From assembly GCA_963756745.1 (NCBI GenBank), contig CAVWOU010000003.1, positions 1 to 57,851 on the forward strand: a stretch of DNA of 57,851 nucleotides. Reading direction: 5' to 3'. Below are positions 16,868 through 26,442 of this stretch, one piece after another; the stretch's first letter is position 1, and the number at the start of each line of letters is the position of its first letter. The notes beneath the pieces were generated by a model that was not told the DNA's origin, made no database searches, and saw only the letters and a program-made list of their open reading frames with translations. The DNA comes from DASPWW01 sp963756745 (lineage in GTDB: Bacteria > Actinomycetota > Thermoleophilia > Solirubrobacterales > 70-9). A program made the position numbers and the translations under genes.

Positions 16868-18950
16868 GATCGAGCGTGCCGGAGCCTCCAGCTTCGACGC
16901 CGCGATGCTTCGCACCGCCCTGATCGCGAGCCTCGCGAAGCTCGATCCACGTGTCCAGGTGCGCAACCCGGTCATGTTCGTGGTCGAGGTCGGGGCCCTG
17001 ATAACGACCGTGGGGTGGCTGATCCAGGCGTTCGGCGGCGAGCCGCTGGGCGGCGGTGACGAGCCCGCGTGGTTCACGTTTACGGTCGCGATCTGGCTGT
17101 GGCTCACCGTCGTGTTCGCGAACTTCGCCGAGGCGCTCGCAGAGGGACGCGGGAAGGCGCAGGCCGATGCGCTGCGCGCCACGCGCACCGAGACCGTCGC
17201 CCAGCTCCAGGACGGCCGCGAGGTGCCGGCGCCGGAGCTGCGGCCCGGCGATGTCGTCGTGGTCGAGGCGGGCGAAGTGATCCCCGGCGACGGCACGGTG
17301 ATCGAGGGCATCGCGTCGGTCGACGAGTCGGCGATCACAGGCGAGTCCGCGCCCGTGATCCGCGAGGCCGGCGGTGATCGCAGCGCGGTCACGGGCTCGA
17401 CGCGCGTCCTCTCCGATCGCATCGTGGTCGAGATCACCCAGGAGCCCGGCAAGAGCTTCCTCGATCGCATGATTGCGCTCGTCGAGGGCGCCGAGCGGCG
17501 CAAGACGCCGAACGAGATCGCGCTCAATATCCTGCTCGCCGGCCTCACGCTGATCTTCCTCGTCGTCGTGGTCACGCTGCGCCCGTTCGCCGAGTTCGCC
17601 AATACCGATGCATCCGTCGCGACGCTGATCGCGCTGCTGATCGCGCTGATCCCGACAACCATCGGAGCGCTCCTGTCGGCGATCGGGATCGCGGGGATGG
17701 ATCGGCTCGTGCGCCGCAACGTCCTCGCGCTCTCCGGGCGAGCGGTCGAGGCGTCGGGCGACGTGGACGTGCTGCTGCTCGACAAGACCGGGACAATCAC
17801 GCTCGGCAACCGCGAGGCGACCGAGTTCGTCCCGATGCCCGGCGTCACCGATGCGCAGCTCGCGGAGGCCGCGCAGGTCGCGTCGCTTGCCGACGAGACG
17901 CCCGAGGGCCGCTCGATCGTCGTGCTCGCGAAGCACTTCGGGATCCGCGAGCACGAGTTCGCGACCGGGGAGGCGCAGTTCGTCCCGTTCAGCGCCGAGA
18001 CTCGGATGAGCGGGATCGACCTGAACGGCCGCCGCCTGCGCAAGGGCGCCGGCGACGCGATCACGGACTGGGTCGAGGCCGAGGGCGGCCGAGCTCCAGC
18101 CGAGCTCCAGGGCGAGCTCGACCGGATCGGGCGTGACGGCGGTACCCCGCTCGCGGTCGCCCAGGACAGCCAGGTGCTCGGGGTGATCTACCTCAAGGAC
18201 GTCGTCAAGGAGGGGATGCGGATGCGCTTCGACCATCTCCGCGCGATGGGAATCCGCACCGTGATGGTTACGGGGGACAACCGGCTGACGGCCGCCAAGA
18301 TCGCGGACGAGTCTGGAGTCGACGACTTCCTCGCCGAGGCGACCCCCGAGCGCAAGCTTGCGCTGATCAAGGAGCAGCAGTCCGACGGGCGCCTGATCGC
18401 GATGACCGGCGACGGGACCAACGACGCTCCGGCCCTCGCGCAGGCCGACGTCGGCGTGACGATGAACACCGGAACCCAGGCCGCTCGCGAGGCGGGGAAC
18501 ATGGTCGACCTCGACTCGAACCCCACGAAGCTGATCGAGATCGTCGAGGTGGGAAAGCAGCTCCTGATCACGCGCGGGGCGCTGACCACGTTCTCGATCG
18601 CCAACGACATCGCGAAGTACTTCGCGATCCTGCCCGCGATCTTCGCCGCGACCTACGCCGCGGTCACCGCCGGCAGCTCCAGCAACGCGTTCGTTGACGG
18701 CCCGCTCGACAAGCTCAACATCATGAATCTCGGCACGCCGGAGTCCGCGATCATCTCGGCGATCGTCTTCAACGCGCTGATCATCCCGCTGCTCGTCCCG
18801 CTCGCGCTGCGCGGGGTGCGCTACCGCCCGATCGGCGCGACCGCGATCCTGCGCCGCAACCTTTTCATCTACGGCCTCGGCGGGATCATCGCGCCGTTCA
18901 TCGGCATCAAGCTCATCGACCTCGTCGTCCACGGGTTGCTTGGGGCGTGA
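16864..18950 (+). CDS. kdpB: potassium-transporting ATPase KdpB subunit (P-type ATPase)
   Basis: Catalytic P-type ATPase subunit, 681 residues from ATG 16905 or about 695 from ATG 16864 if one missing base near 16885 is restored. The restored N-terminus would give the ATGA overlap with kdpC. Motifs: actuator loop DESAITGESAPVI, phosphorylation motif LLLDKTGTITLGN (Asp near residue 292 counted from 16905), KGAGDAI in the nucleotide domain, and MTGDGTNDAPALAQADVG. Membrane segments at both ends, with NAFVDGPLDKLNIMNLGTPE before the last pair. It hydrolyses ATP to drive potassium through KdpA. Confidence 0.95.
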
Positions 18951-18957
18951 GGGAATC

Positions 18958-19497
18958 GTGGAGCGGGCCCGCCACTTGCCGACGCTCCGATCGCCGCGGC
19001 CCGGGCACGATGACCCTCGAGACGCGGTCGGCGAGATCGTCCTCCACCTCCGGGCATGGCTGTCGCGGTGGCGGCTGGACCGCGAGCTTGCCGCCGGGGG
19101 CGATCCCCACGAGCCCCTGTTGGGCGTGCGGGCGAGGAAGCTGACTCACCCCCGGAGGCGGGAGGCGCTTGCCTCGCGGTTGGAGTGGGCCATCGCGGAA
19201 GCGGAGTCCCGCCCTGGGCGCAGCCTCAGCGCCGCGATCCCGGTGCGGCGGGAGGCCGTGCGCGAAGCTCGGCCGCTAATGCTCTCGCTGGCCCTGGCGC
19301 TGCGCGAGCCTGGGCCGCTCAGCCCCCAGGGGATCGCGCGTGCCGAGATGCTTGTGACTGATGGGGGGAGCTCGCTGTACTGGGACGGGAGATCGCTGTA
19401 CCGGGACGGCAGCCCCGGCGACCTCCCAACCGATCTGCGCTCGGCGATCGCCGCACTCCACATGGGACGGACGCTGCAGGACGACAGCCATGTCTGA
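18958..19497 (+). CDS. protein of unknown function in the kdp operon
   Basis: About 179 residues from GTG 18958, 7 bp after kdpB, and its stop overlaps the next start by a few bases, so it is very likely co-transcribed. The sequence is Arg- and Leu-rich and soluble: RARKLTHPRRREALASRLEW, AAIPVRREAVREARPLMLSL, and near the end DLPTDLRSAIAALHMGRTLQ. I see no recognised domain. Its place between KdpB and the KdpD sensor domain suggests a role in Kdp assembly or control. Confidence 0.65.
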   Translation: MERARHLPTLRSPRPGHDDPRDAVGEIVLHLRAWLSRWRLDRELAAGGDPHEPLLGVRARKLTHPRRREALASRLEWAIAEAESRPGRSLSAAIPVRREAVREARPLMLSLALALREPGPLSPQGIARAEMLVTDGGSSLYWDGRSLYRDGSPGDLPTDLRSAIAALHMGRTLQDDSHV

Positions 19498-20701
19498 GAG
19501 TTCGGCGTCGGCGAGTGCCACCGCCCGGAATGAGCGCATGGCGCCTCGGCGCGGCCGGCACAGAGTCTTCCTCGGCATGGCCGCCGGGGTGGGCAAGACC
19601 TACCGCATGCTCCAGGAGGGCCAGGCCGAGGCCGAGGCCGGTCGCGACGTCGTGATCGGCTACCTCGAGCCGCACGATCGCCCCGAGACGATCGCGCAGG
19701 CCGAGGGACTCGAGACGGTTCCCCGCCGCAGGGTCCGTTACCGCGACACGGTGCTCGAGGAGATGGACCTACAGGCGGTGCTGCGCCGTGCGCCCGAGCT
19801 CTGCCTCGTCGACGAGATAGCGCACACGAACGCGCCCGGGGTCGAGCACGCCAAGCGCTACGAGGACGTTGACGACATCGTCGCCGCTGGAATCGATGTC
19901 TACTCGACCGTCAACGTCCAACATCTCGAGAGCCTCAACGACCAGGTGTGCGACCTGACCGGCATCCGGGTGCGCGAGACGATTCCGGACGCGGTTCTGG
20001 CCCGAGCCGACGAGGTGGTGCTGATGGATCTGACACCCGAGGCTCTGCTCGAGAGGCTGCGCGAGGGCAAGGTCTACCCGCCGGGGCGAATCGACTCGGC
20101 CCTGTCGAACTTCTTCAAGATCGAGAACCTCCAGTCGCTGCGCGAGATGGCGCTGCGCCAGGTCGCCGAGGAAGTCGAGTCCAAGCGGCTCGTGGCCGAG
20201 GTGGTCGGCCGGCGCGAGGACCGCGTCGCCGACACTGCGGCGACGGCGATCGGCGAGCGCCTCCTCGCCCTGATCCGGCCCGCGCCCGCGTCGCAGCGGC
20301 TCGTTCGCCGCGCGTGGCGCTCGGCCCAGCGGCTCGGCGGCGAGCTCGACCTGCTGTGGGTCAAGCCGCCGGGAGTCCGGATCGAGGGCGAGGTGCGCGA
20401 GCAGCTCGACGCGATGCGCCGGCTCGCGACGGTCCTGGGAGCGCACCTGCTCGTCGAGGAGGGCGACTCCCGCGTCGAGACCGTGCGCCGCATCGCCGAC
20501 GAACGCGGCACGACCTACATCCTCATGGGACCGCCCTCGCACCGACCGCTGCTGCGCCGCGTCGTCGAGCCGTTCCCGATCCGGCTGATCGACGCTCTCC
20601 CCGGGGTGGACATCCGGATCGTCGCCGACCGCACCAAGCGGCGGCGCGCCGAGGGCCGGGACGATGCGGGGCCCGGCGAGGACACCGAGGAGGAGTCGTG
20701 A
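19490..20701 (+). CDS. kdpD: stand-alone KdpD sensor domain with universal-stress domain
   Basis: 403-residue intact protein. The KdpD N-terminal domain contains the Walker A-like HRVFLGMAAGVGKTYRMLQE (about residues 24-43), GYLEPHDRPET, and the Walker B-like LCLVDEIAHTNAPG, then DVYSTVNVQHLESLNDQV. A USP-like domain follows (from about residue 265, ending LPGVDIRIVADRTK). There are no membrane segments, no histidine kinase box and no ATPase domain, so this is the cytoplasmic half of a KdpD, which in E. coli is one polypeptide. The other half is encoded at 10627. It probably binds ATP/potassium signals and acts on that kinase. Confidence 0.9.
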   Translation: MSESSASASATARNERMAPRRGRHRVFLGMAAGVGKTYRMLQEGQAEAEAGRDVVIGYLEPHDRPETIAQAEGLETVPRRRVRYRDTVLEEMDLQAVLRRAPELCLVDEIAHTNAPGVEHAKRYEDVDDIVAAGIDVYSTVNVQHLESLNDQVCDLTGIRVRETIPDAVLARADEVVLMDLTPEALLERLREGKVYPPGRIDSALSNFFKIENLQSLREMALRQVAEEVESKRLVAEVVGRREDRVADTAATAIGERLLALIRPAPASQRLVRRAWRSAQRLGGELDLLWVKPPGVRIEGEVREQLDAMRRLATVLGAHLLVEEGDSRVETVRRIADERGTTYILMGPPSHRPLLRRVVEPFPIRLIDALPGVDIRIVADRTKRRRAEGRDDAGPGEDTEEES

Positions 20702-21243
20702 GCCCGGTGCTGATCGTCGCGCTCGTCGTCGCGGCGGCCGCGGTCGCCTCGGCGGTGACGCTGCTGGTTCGCCGCCGGCGCACCACCAAGCTGACCCCGG
20801 CCCCGCGCCGCGTGCTTTTCCCGTTCATCGGCGACCGCCTGTCGCAGACCGCGCTCGATGCCGCGCTAAGGCTGTGCCTCGCCGATGACGCGACCCTCGT
20901 GCCTGCGTTCCTGGCCCGCGTCCCGCTCAACCTGCCCCTCGACGCTCCGCTCCCGCGGCAGGCGTCGCAGGCCCTGCCCGTTCTCGAGGCAGTCGAGCAG
21001 CGAGCGCTCTCCAACGGAGTCCCGGTCGACTCGCGCATCGAGCGCGGCCGCACCTTCCGCCACGCTCTGATGGAGCTCATCGATCACGAGCGCTACGACC
21101 GCATCGTCGCGGCGGCGGCCGCCCACAACGGCGACGGTTTCAGCGCCGACGACGTCGCGTGGCTGCTCGACCGCGCGCCGGGCGAGATCGTGATCCTGCG
21201 GACTGGCTCGGGAACCCGGTATCCGGCACGAGAATCAGCGTAA
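20698..21243 (+). CDS. membrane-anchored universal-stress-like protein
   Basis: 181 residues, GTG 20698 overlapping the previous stop (GTGA). One N-terminal membrane helix (VLIVALVVAAAAVASAVTLL) is followed by basic residues and a USP-like alpha/beta region (RRVLFPFIGDRLSQTALDAA, RIERGRTFRHALMELIDHER, YDRIVAAAAAHNG, PGEIVILRTG). It is the last gene of the kdp operon and probably modulates sensing, as USP domains do in KdpD; this is inference. The 3' end overlaps the convergent amine oxidase gene by 9 bp. Confidence 0.7.
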   Translation: MSPVLIVALVVAAAAVASAVTLLVRRRRTTKLTPAPRRVLFPFIGDRLSQTALDAALRLCLADDATLVPAFLARVPLNLPLDAPLPRQASQALPVLEAVEQRALSNGVPVDSRIERGRTFRHALMELIDHERYDRIVAAAAAHNGDGFSADDVAWLLDRAPGEIVILRTGSGTRYPARESA

Positions 21244-22428
21244 CGCGCGGGCCGCTGTCCGTCCGCTGCGGAGCGCTCCCTCCATCAGGCCGGCGAACGG
21301 GCCTCCCAGGTGCTCGCCCGCGAACGCAAGGGGCCCCAGCGGTTCGCTCAGGAGCTCGGTGATCTCCTCGGAGGGCAGGATCGAGTACGCGGCCCTGGCC
21401 CATCGATCGTCGCTCCACGTCGAGAGCACGGCGCGATCCGCGGCGATCTCGAGGTCGGGTCGCAGCTCGCGTACCGACTCGACCCAGGCGGCGGGCCCCT
21501 CGCCCACTTCGAGCCGCTCGAGCGCCGGCGCCGAGCCGGCGAAGGAGTTGACGACCGGCTGCACGAGATCCTCGGCGCCGGTCGAGGTCCAGGTCCAATA
21601 GCGCCCCGGGACCGACATCACCGCGCCTGGCGGTGCCTCGGCCAGGAGCGGGACGAAGAGCTTCGCCGCGTGCCCGTAGCGGATCTCGCTCAGGGCTCGG
21701 GCCACCGGCTCCGGGAGCTCGGGCTCGAACCGGATCTCGCCGACCGTCGTCGCGGGGACCGCGATCACGCACGCGTCGCCGGATAGCTCGCCGTCGGCCG
21801 TCCCTACCTTGACCGCATGCTCGCTCCAGGCGATCCACCGCACCGGAGTTTCGAGGCGGATGCGCGATCCCAGCCCCCGCGCGAGGCCTTCGGCGAGACG
21901 CTGGTTGCCTCCGGCGACGCTCGGCGCGTCCTCGTCGCCGATGTGCGCGACGCCGGCCAGGGCGGCGGCCGGGACGGTGTCCGCCGCGCTCGCGGCCGAG
22001 GTCTCGAGCCGGGCGATCAGCACCTCGCGGGCCAGCGGGTCCAAGTCGAGGCGTTCGAGCAGCCGCGGCGCGGACAGCCGGCCCAGCTCGGCGTCGCCGG
22101 CGAGCGCCTCGTCGACCACTTGGATCGCGGTTTCGAGCGCGCCCGGCTCGGGCCGGGCGTGCCCGCGCACCTCGCGCTGCCCGTACCGCATCCCCTTATC
22201 CCACAGCCCGAGGCCGAGCCGGTCGACCAGCTCGCGGGTGACCGAGCTGCCCGGGAGGATGAACTCGGCGCCCATCTCGACGACGGCGCCGTTGGGGAGC
22301 TCGCGCGACCACACCCGCCCGCCGACCCGGTCGCGGGCCTCGAGCACGACCGTGTCGTGGCCCGCGCTTCGGAGTTCGTCGGCAGCGCTGAGACCGGCAA
22401 GGCCCGCGCCGACGACGATCACCATCAT
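21235..22428 (-). CDS. FAD-dependent amine oxidase (flavin monoamine oxidase family)
   Basis: About 397 residues, intact. The N-terminal dinucleotide fold is VIVVGAGLAGLSAADEL with downstream VVLEARDRVGGRVWSREL. The middle has WTWTSTGAEDL and the C-terminal FAD motif LAFAGEHLGGPFAGLMEGAL followed by SGRTAARAL. I chose ATG 22428; a GTG two codons earlier is possible. It oxidises a primary amine or related substrate; the sequence does not say which. It lies between the kdp operon and the PspC signalling operon, without a clear partner. Confidence 0.88.
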   Translation of the reverse strand: MMVIVVGAGLAGLSAADELRSAGHDTVVLEARDRVGGRVWSRELPNGAVVEMGAEFILPGSSVTRELVDRLGLGLWDKGMRYGQREVRGHARPEPGALETAIQVVDEALAGDAELGRLSAPRLLERLDLDPLAREVLIARLETSAASAADTVPAAALAGVAHIGDEDAPSVAGGNQRLAEGLARGLGSRIRLETPVRWIAWSEHAVKVGTADGELSGDACVIAVPATTVGEIRFEPELPEPVARALSEIRYGHAAKLFVPLLAEAPPGAVMSVPGRYWTWTSTGAEDLVQPVVNSFAGSAPALERLEVGEGPAAWVESVRELRPDLEIAADRAVLSTWSDDRWARAAYSILPSEEITELLSEPLGPLAFAGEHLGGPFAGLMEGALRSGRTAARALR

Positions 22429-22458
22429 CGGCACGAGCGTAATACGTTGGACGGGGCA

Positions 22459-23103
22459 CTAGTCCACGAGCCGGCGCGCCACCGCCCAGCGGCTGAGTTC
22501 GTGGCGGTTCGAGAGCTGGAGCTTTCGCAGCACCGAGCTCACGTGGGCCTCGACGGTCTTCGCCGAGATCCCGAGCCGGTGGGCGATCTCCTTGTACAGG
22601 TAGCCGCGGGCGATGTAGCGGAGCACCTCGCGCTCGCGTGCGGTGAGCTGGTCGAGCTCGGGGTCGACCTCGTCGGCGGGCAGCGAGTCGGCGAACGCGT
22701 CGAGCACGAAGCCGGCGAGCCGGGGGAGAAGACCGCGTCGCCGTCGCGGACGCGGCGCACCGCGTCGGCGAGCTCCGGCCCGGTGATCGTCTTCGTCACG
22801 TACCCGCGGGCGCCCGCGCGCACGACCGCGATCACGTCCTCGGGGGCGTCGGAGACCGACAGCGCCAGGAAGCGCTGGTCGGGGTGAGCGGCGAACACCT
22901 GCCGGATCACCTCGACCCCGCCACCGCCGGGCATGTGGACGTCGAGCAGCACGACGTCGGGCCGCCGCTCGGCGATCGCGCGCACCGCGTCCTCGACCGT
23001 GCCGGCCTCGCCGAGCACCTCGACGAGGTCGCCGAGCTCGGCCTGGACCCCGCTGCGGAAGATCGCGTGGTCGTCGACGATCACGACGGTCGGGGCGCGT
23101 CAT
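22459..23103 (-). CDS. NarL/LuxR-family response regulator, frameshifted
   Basis: About 214 residues. The receiver domain reads VIVDDHAIFRSGVQAELGDL with phospho-Asp in VVLLDVHMPGGGGVEV and ARGYVTKTITGPEL. The output domain is LTAREREVLRYIARGYLYKE, then IAHRLGISAKTVEAHVSSVL. The frame changes after about four codons (near 23092) and again near 22735. ATG 23103 overlaps the kinase stop (ATGA). It is the LiaR-like partner of the PspC kinase, and likely binds the repeat upstream of the operon at 25854-25873. Confidence 0.87.
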   Translation of the reverse strand: MTRPDRRDRRRPRDLPQRGPGRARRPRRGARRGRHGRGRGARDRRAAARRRAARRPHARRWRGRGDPAGVRRSPRPALPGAVGLRRPRGRDRGRARGRPRVRDEDDHRAGARRRGAPRPRRRRGLLPRLAGFVLDAFADSLPADEVDPELDQLTAREREVLRYIARGYLYKEIAHRLGISAKTVEAHVSSVLRKLQLSNRHELSRWAVARRLVD

Positions 23104-24322
23104 CGCCTCCTCCCGACGCTCAGCTCGACCTCGGTGCCGCGGCCCGGCTGGCTGCGCACCTCGGCGTGCCCGCCGTGGCGCTCCATGCGGCCGATGATCG
23201 ACTCCCGCAGCCCGCGGCGGTCGGACGGGACGCGCTCGGGGTCGAAGCCCTTGCCGCGGTCGTCGACGATACGCCGTGACGCGCTCGTCCTCGACCTCCG
23301 CGTACAGCCGGATCGGACCGCCGTCGGCGGCGAACTTCGCCGCGTTCGTGAGCGCCTCGCGGGCCGCGGCGACGAGCGCTTCGAGCGGCTCGTCGAGCGG
23401 GCAGTCGCCGACCACGACGACCTCGATCGGCGCCCCGCGCGTCTCTTCGACCTCGATCGCGGCGGCGCGAAGCGCGTCGGCGACGCGCTCGTCGGGCTGC
23501 AGCGGCGGCGCGCCCGCGAGCCACGCTCGCAGCTCGCGCTCCTGGCGCCGCGCCAGCTGCGCGACGTCGGCCGGGTCGTCGGCGCGGCGCTGGACGAGGG
23601 CCAGCGTCTGCAGCACCGAGTCGTGCAGGTGCGCGGACAGCTCGGCCCGCTCCTGGGAGCGGATCCGCTCCGCGCGCTCGGCCGCGAGGCTGCGGGCGAA
23701 CCGCCACCACAGCGGAGCGAGGATCAGGCCGAGGCCGACTATCACCACGAGTGCGGCCAGCGCCGTGTCGCCGGCGGCGTCGAGCACGCCATTCGCCCAC
23801 AGGAAGAGCAAGCCCGACCCCAGCACGAGGGCAACCCCGAAGCCGGCCACGGACAGCCGGCCCGCCGCCTCGCGCGAGCGCCGCGCGCGTCGCGCTTCGT
23901 CGGCGACGGGCTCTGCGGGCTCCTCGTCCGGGGCCGGCCGCGTCAGGCTCCACAGCAACGCGACGCCGAACGCGGCTAGGACGAGCGGCCACACGAGGGC
24001 GTCGCTCCACCACAGCCCGAGCTGGCGGAACACCAGCACGACGCTGAGCGCGAGCAAGCCAACGCCGGTCGCGATCCGCCAGCTCCCCTTGCGGCGGCTG
24101 CGACGCTAGCTCGGCGCCGCCCGCCTCGGACGGGATCACCGCCCACAACAGCAGGTAGGCGAGCGCCCCGATGCCGCTCGTCCCGATCGCGACCACCACA
24201 AACCCGATCCGCACGACCGCCGGATCGATCCCGAGCCGCCGCGCGATTCCGGCGCATACCCCGGCCAGGATCGCGTTCGCTGTGTCGCGGCGAAGCGGTT
24301 GGTGGGCGGCCGTTTCGGTCAC
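23100..24322 (-). CDS. PspC-domain sensor histidine kinase (HisKA_3 type), frameshifted
   Basis: About 405 residues, start GTG 24322. An N-terminal PspC domain (ILAGVCAGIARRLGIDPAVV, then ALAYLLLWAVIP) is followed by several membrane helices (LVWPLVLAAFGVALLWSL, LSVAGFGVALVLGSGLLFLW, LAALVVIVGLGLILAPLWW). The NarL-type phospho-acceptor region is RAELSAHLHDSVLQTLALV, and the N box is AAREALTNAAKFAADGG. Frame changes occur near 24100 and 23270; after the second the G box and C-terminus (ELSVGRRR) follow. PspC kinases of this layout sense membrane stress in Actinobacteria. Coupled to the regulator downstream. Confidence 0.85.
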
Positions 24323-24346
24323 GCCCGAATGGTGACTCAGGCCACC

Positions 24347-24539
24347 TCAGCGGCGCCGCGCGCCCATCCCGCTCGCGACGAGCACGACGCCGGTGGCCGC
24401 CGCGAGCGCCGCGAACAGCCATCCCGGCCTCGAGGTCGATCGCGGCGTCGTCCTGGAGCAGGATCAGGGCGCCGATCACCGCAATCGCTACGCCCGCGAC
24501 GAGCGAGGTGAGGTCGATACGGTCGCGCGGCTCACTCAT
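24347..24539 (-). CDS. small two-helix membrane protein of the PspC operon, one frameshift
   Basis: About 63 residues: MSEPRDRIDLTSLVAGVAIA then VIGALILLQDD, and after a frame change near 24420 LFAALAAATGVVLVASGMGA with a basic end. The start (ATG 24537-24539) overlaps the stop of the upstream PspC/LiaF-like gene. Two membrane helices separated by an acidic loop suggest an accessory membrane subunit. The function is unknown. Confidence 0.65.
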
Positions 24540-25806
24540 CGCTCGCACGCCCTCTGGCCGCGCTCGCGCGCTCCTCGTCGGCGCCCTCGTCGAGGTCGAC
24601 GAACCGCCGCGATCCGAAGCCGGCGCCGGCCTTCTCGCTCAGGTCCTCCGGTGCGCGGTCGCTGACCACGATCTGGCCCGCGTCGAGCTCGGAGTCGAGC
24701 ACGAGCCGCGGCGCCTTGCCTTCGGGCGGATGCTCGACCACCTCGGCGTCGATCCCGGAGCTGCGCTGCCCGCGGACGAACACGTCGCCCGCCGACGCGG
24801 TCGCGTCGGCCTGCACGCACACGTTGCGAGGGCACCGAGACGACCGTCTGCCCGACGCCCATGTCGGTCGCGAGGTCAAGGCTCTGATCGCGATGCCACG
24901 GCAGCCCCCGCAGGTCGACCACCAGCTGTCCGATCCCGAGGCTGTACCCGTCGTCGGGCACCTGAGCGGCGGAGGTGGGCCGGTAGTCGCGCTCGCCGAT
25001 CCCGCCGTCGAAGCGGACGTCGGCGGCCGCGACCGCGCCGGCCGGAAGCGCGAGCACGAGCGCCGGCACGATCAGCCACCGCCACCGCGCGTCGCCTATG
25101 AAGCGCGGCGCCGACGAGGGCGGCGCCGAGCGCGATCACGATCCCCGCGACGATCTCGCCGTGGCCGGTCGCGGTCGCCCACGCGGCTGACTGCCGGCGA
25201 CGCGCCGTCGCGACATTGCCGCGACGAGATCAGGACCACGATCGCGATCGCCCGCAGCACGCGGCTTGCCGCATCGCCGCCGCGCGCCGGGCCGATCCTG
25301 TGCCTCGGTCGCCGCAGTCGCGGGCTCGGACCGTTGGCCCGGCTCGGATCCTTGTCCGGGCTCGGACGCAGCTCCGGCGCGGCTCCGCCCGACGGCGGCG
25401 TCCCTCGTCGGCGGTCGCGCACGCGTCATGTACAGCCACACGCGCTCCGCCGGCGAGCAGCAGCAGCCACAGGCTGCCTCCCCACCACCAGCCGATGCCC
25501 CAGTCGAACGGGCCCCAGAACGGGCCCGGGCAGCAGGATCAGCACGGCGAGGACGGCGAGGACGATCAGCCACGGGGAGGGGCGATCGCCCTGGACCGGC
25601 GCGCCGGTCCCGTCGTCGTTCGGGGTCACGACGGCGAGGACGAGGTACGCGACGATCCCCAGCCCGCCGAAGAGGACGGCGGCGACGAACCCGACCCGGA
25701 CCAGCGTCGGGTCGATGTCGAGGTAGCTTGCGATCCCGCCGGCGACGCCCGCGAGGACGCGGTCGTCGGTCGAGCGGAGCAGCCTTTTGCGCGGTTGATC
25801 GTTCAT
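24532..25806 (-). CDS. PspC-domain protein with LiaF-like C-terminus, frameshifted
   Basis: About 420 residues, start ATG 25806 (MNDQPRKRLLRSTDDRV). The PspC domain (VLAGVAGGIASYLDIDPTLV, then GGLGIVAYLVLAVVTPN) and further membrane helices lead to a C-terminal region (DGYSLGIGQLVVDLRGLPW, MGVGQTVVSVP, VCVQADATASAGDVFVRGQR) like the cell-wall-antibiotic-response domain of LiaF. Frame changes lie near 25430, 25100-25300 and 24870. It is first in an operon with the small membrane protein, kinase and regulator. LiaF-type proteins restrain the cognate kinase, which is the likely role here. Confidence 0.75.
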
Positions 25807-25853
25807 GGGCCACACCTTGACGCTGCGGCGCCGCTGCGTCTATCGGGAATCAC

Positions 25854-25873
25854 CCTGAGACTTCCCCTGAGAC
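25854..25873 (-). promoter_or_regulatory. direct repeat before the PspC/LiaF operon
   Basis: CCTGAGAC occurs at 25854-25861 and 25866-25873 on the plus strand, 12 bp apart. In the gene direction it reads GTCTCAGG-N4-GTCTCAGG, about 50 bp before ATG 25806. Likely autoregulatory site of the operon's NarL-type regulator. Confidence 0.5.
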
Positions 25874-25909
25874 GGGATCCCGCCACGGCAGGGACCGTCG
25901 CGATCCGTG

Positions 25910-26425
25910 TCAGGCCGCGCGGGGGCCGTATCCGCGCATGCGGCCGAGCGGCGCGAGCGCCGCGAGCGCGCCGCGAACCAGCGGCTCCGGGCCGACGGCG
26001 AGGCGGAACACGTCGTCGTACTCGGTCAGCAGCGCGGCGAAGGCCAGCGGGCCGGGCATCCCGTTCCGCCCCACCCTTCCCTCGCGGTGCAGGGCATCGA
26101 TCGCGGCAAACCAGCTCTCGGTGCGCCCGCCGGGGCGCGTCTGCCACAGCACGCGCGCGTCGCCGCTGGCCGGATTCCACATCTGGTGCACCGTGCCGCG
26201 GGGAATGTCGATCTCATCGCCGACCCCGAGGGTTCGCTCCTCGTCGCCGGCCCGGGCCCGGAGGCTGCCCTCGAGCACCTCGAAGTGCTCGTCCTGGCTG
26301 GGGTGATAGTGCTTCGGAGGCTCCTTCCCCGCCGGGGCGTAGGTGGCCTCGACCTCGAGCAGCTCGGGCGTGCTCACGCGGACCGTGACCGACTCGGTCG
26401 GCGTGATCTTCAGCGTGCGCGACAT
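25910..26425 (-). CDS. cupin-domain protein
   Basis: 171-residue intact single-domain cupin. The metal-binding motif 1 is HYHPSQDEHFEVLEGSL, and motif 2 is DEIDIPRGTVHQMWNP. The C-terminal helical part begins around GRTESWFAAIDAL. I chose ATG 26425 (MSRTLKITPT). The divergent P450 starts only 17 bp away, so the two genes share promoter space. The substrate is unknown; such proteins may be small-molecule isomerases or oxygenases, or may only bind ligands. Confidence 0.85.
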   Translation of the reverse strand: MSRTLKITPTESVTVRVSTPELLEVEATYAPAGKEPPKHYHPSQDEHFEVLEGSLRARAGDEERTLGVGDEIDIPRGTVHQMWNPASGDARVLWQTRPGGRTESWFAAIDALHREGRVGRNGMPGPLAFAALLTEYDDVFRLAVGPEPLVRGALAALAPLGRMRGYGPRAA

Positions 26426-26442
26426 CCGGGGTATGTTGCCGT

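Noticed and set aside
16752..18932. Long antisense frame opposite kdpB
   Set aside because: Composition is of shadow type, and the plus strand is an intact KdpB with all motifs.
24532..25806. Interpreting the PspC/LiaF region as several small separate genes
   Set aside because: The pieces follow one another in the order of a single PspC-LiaF protein, with frame changes only.
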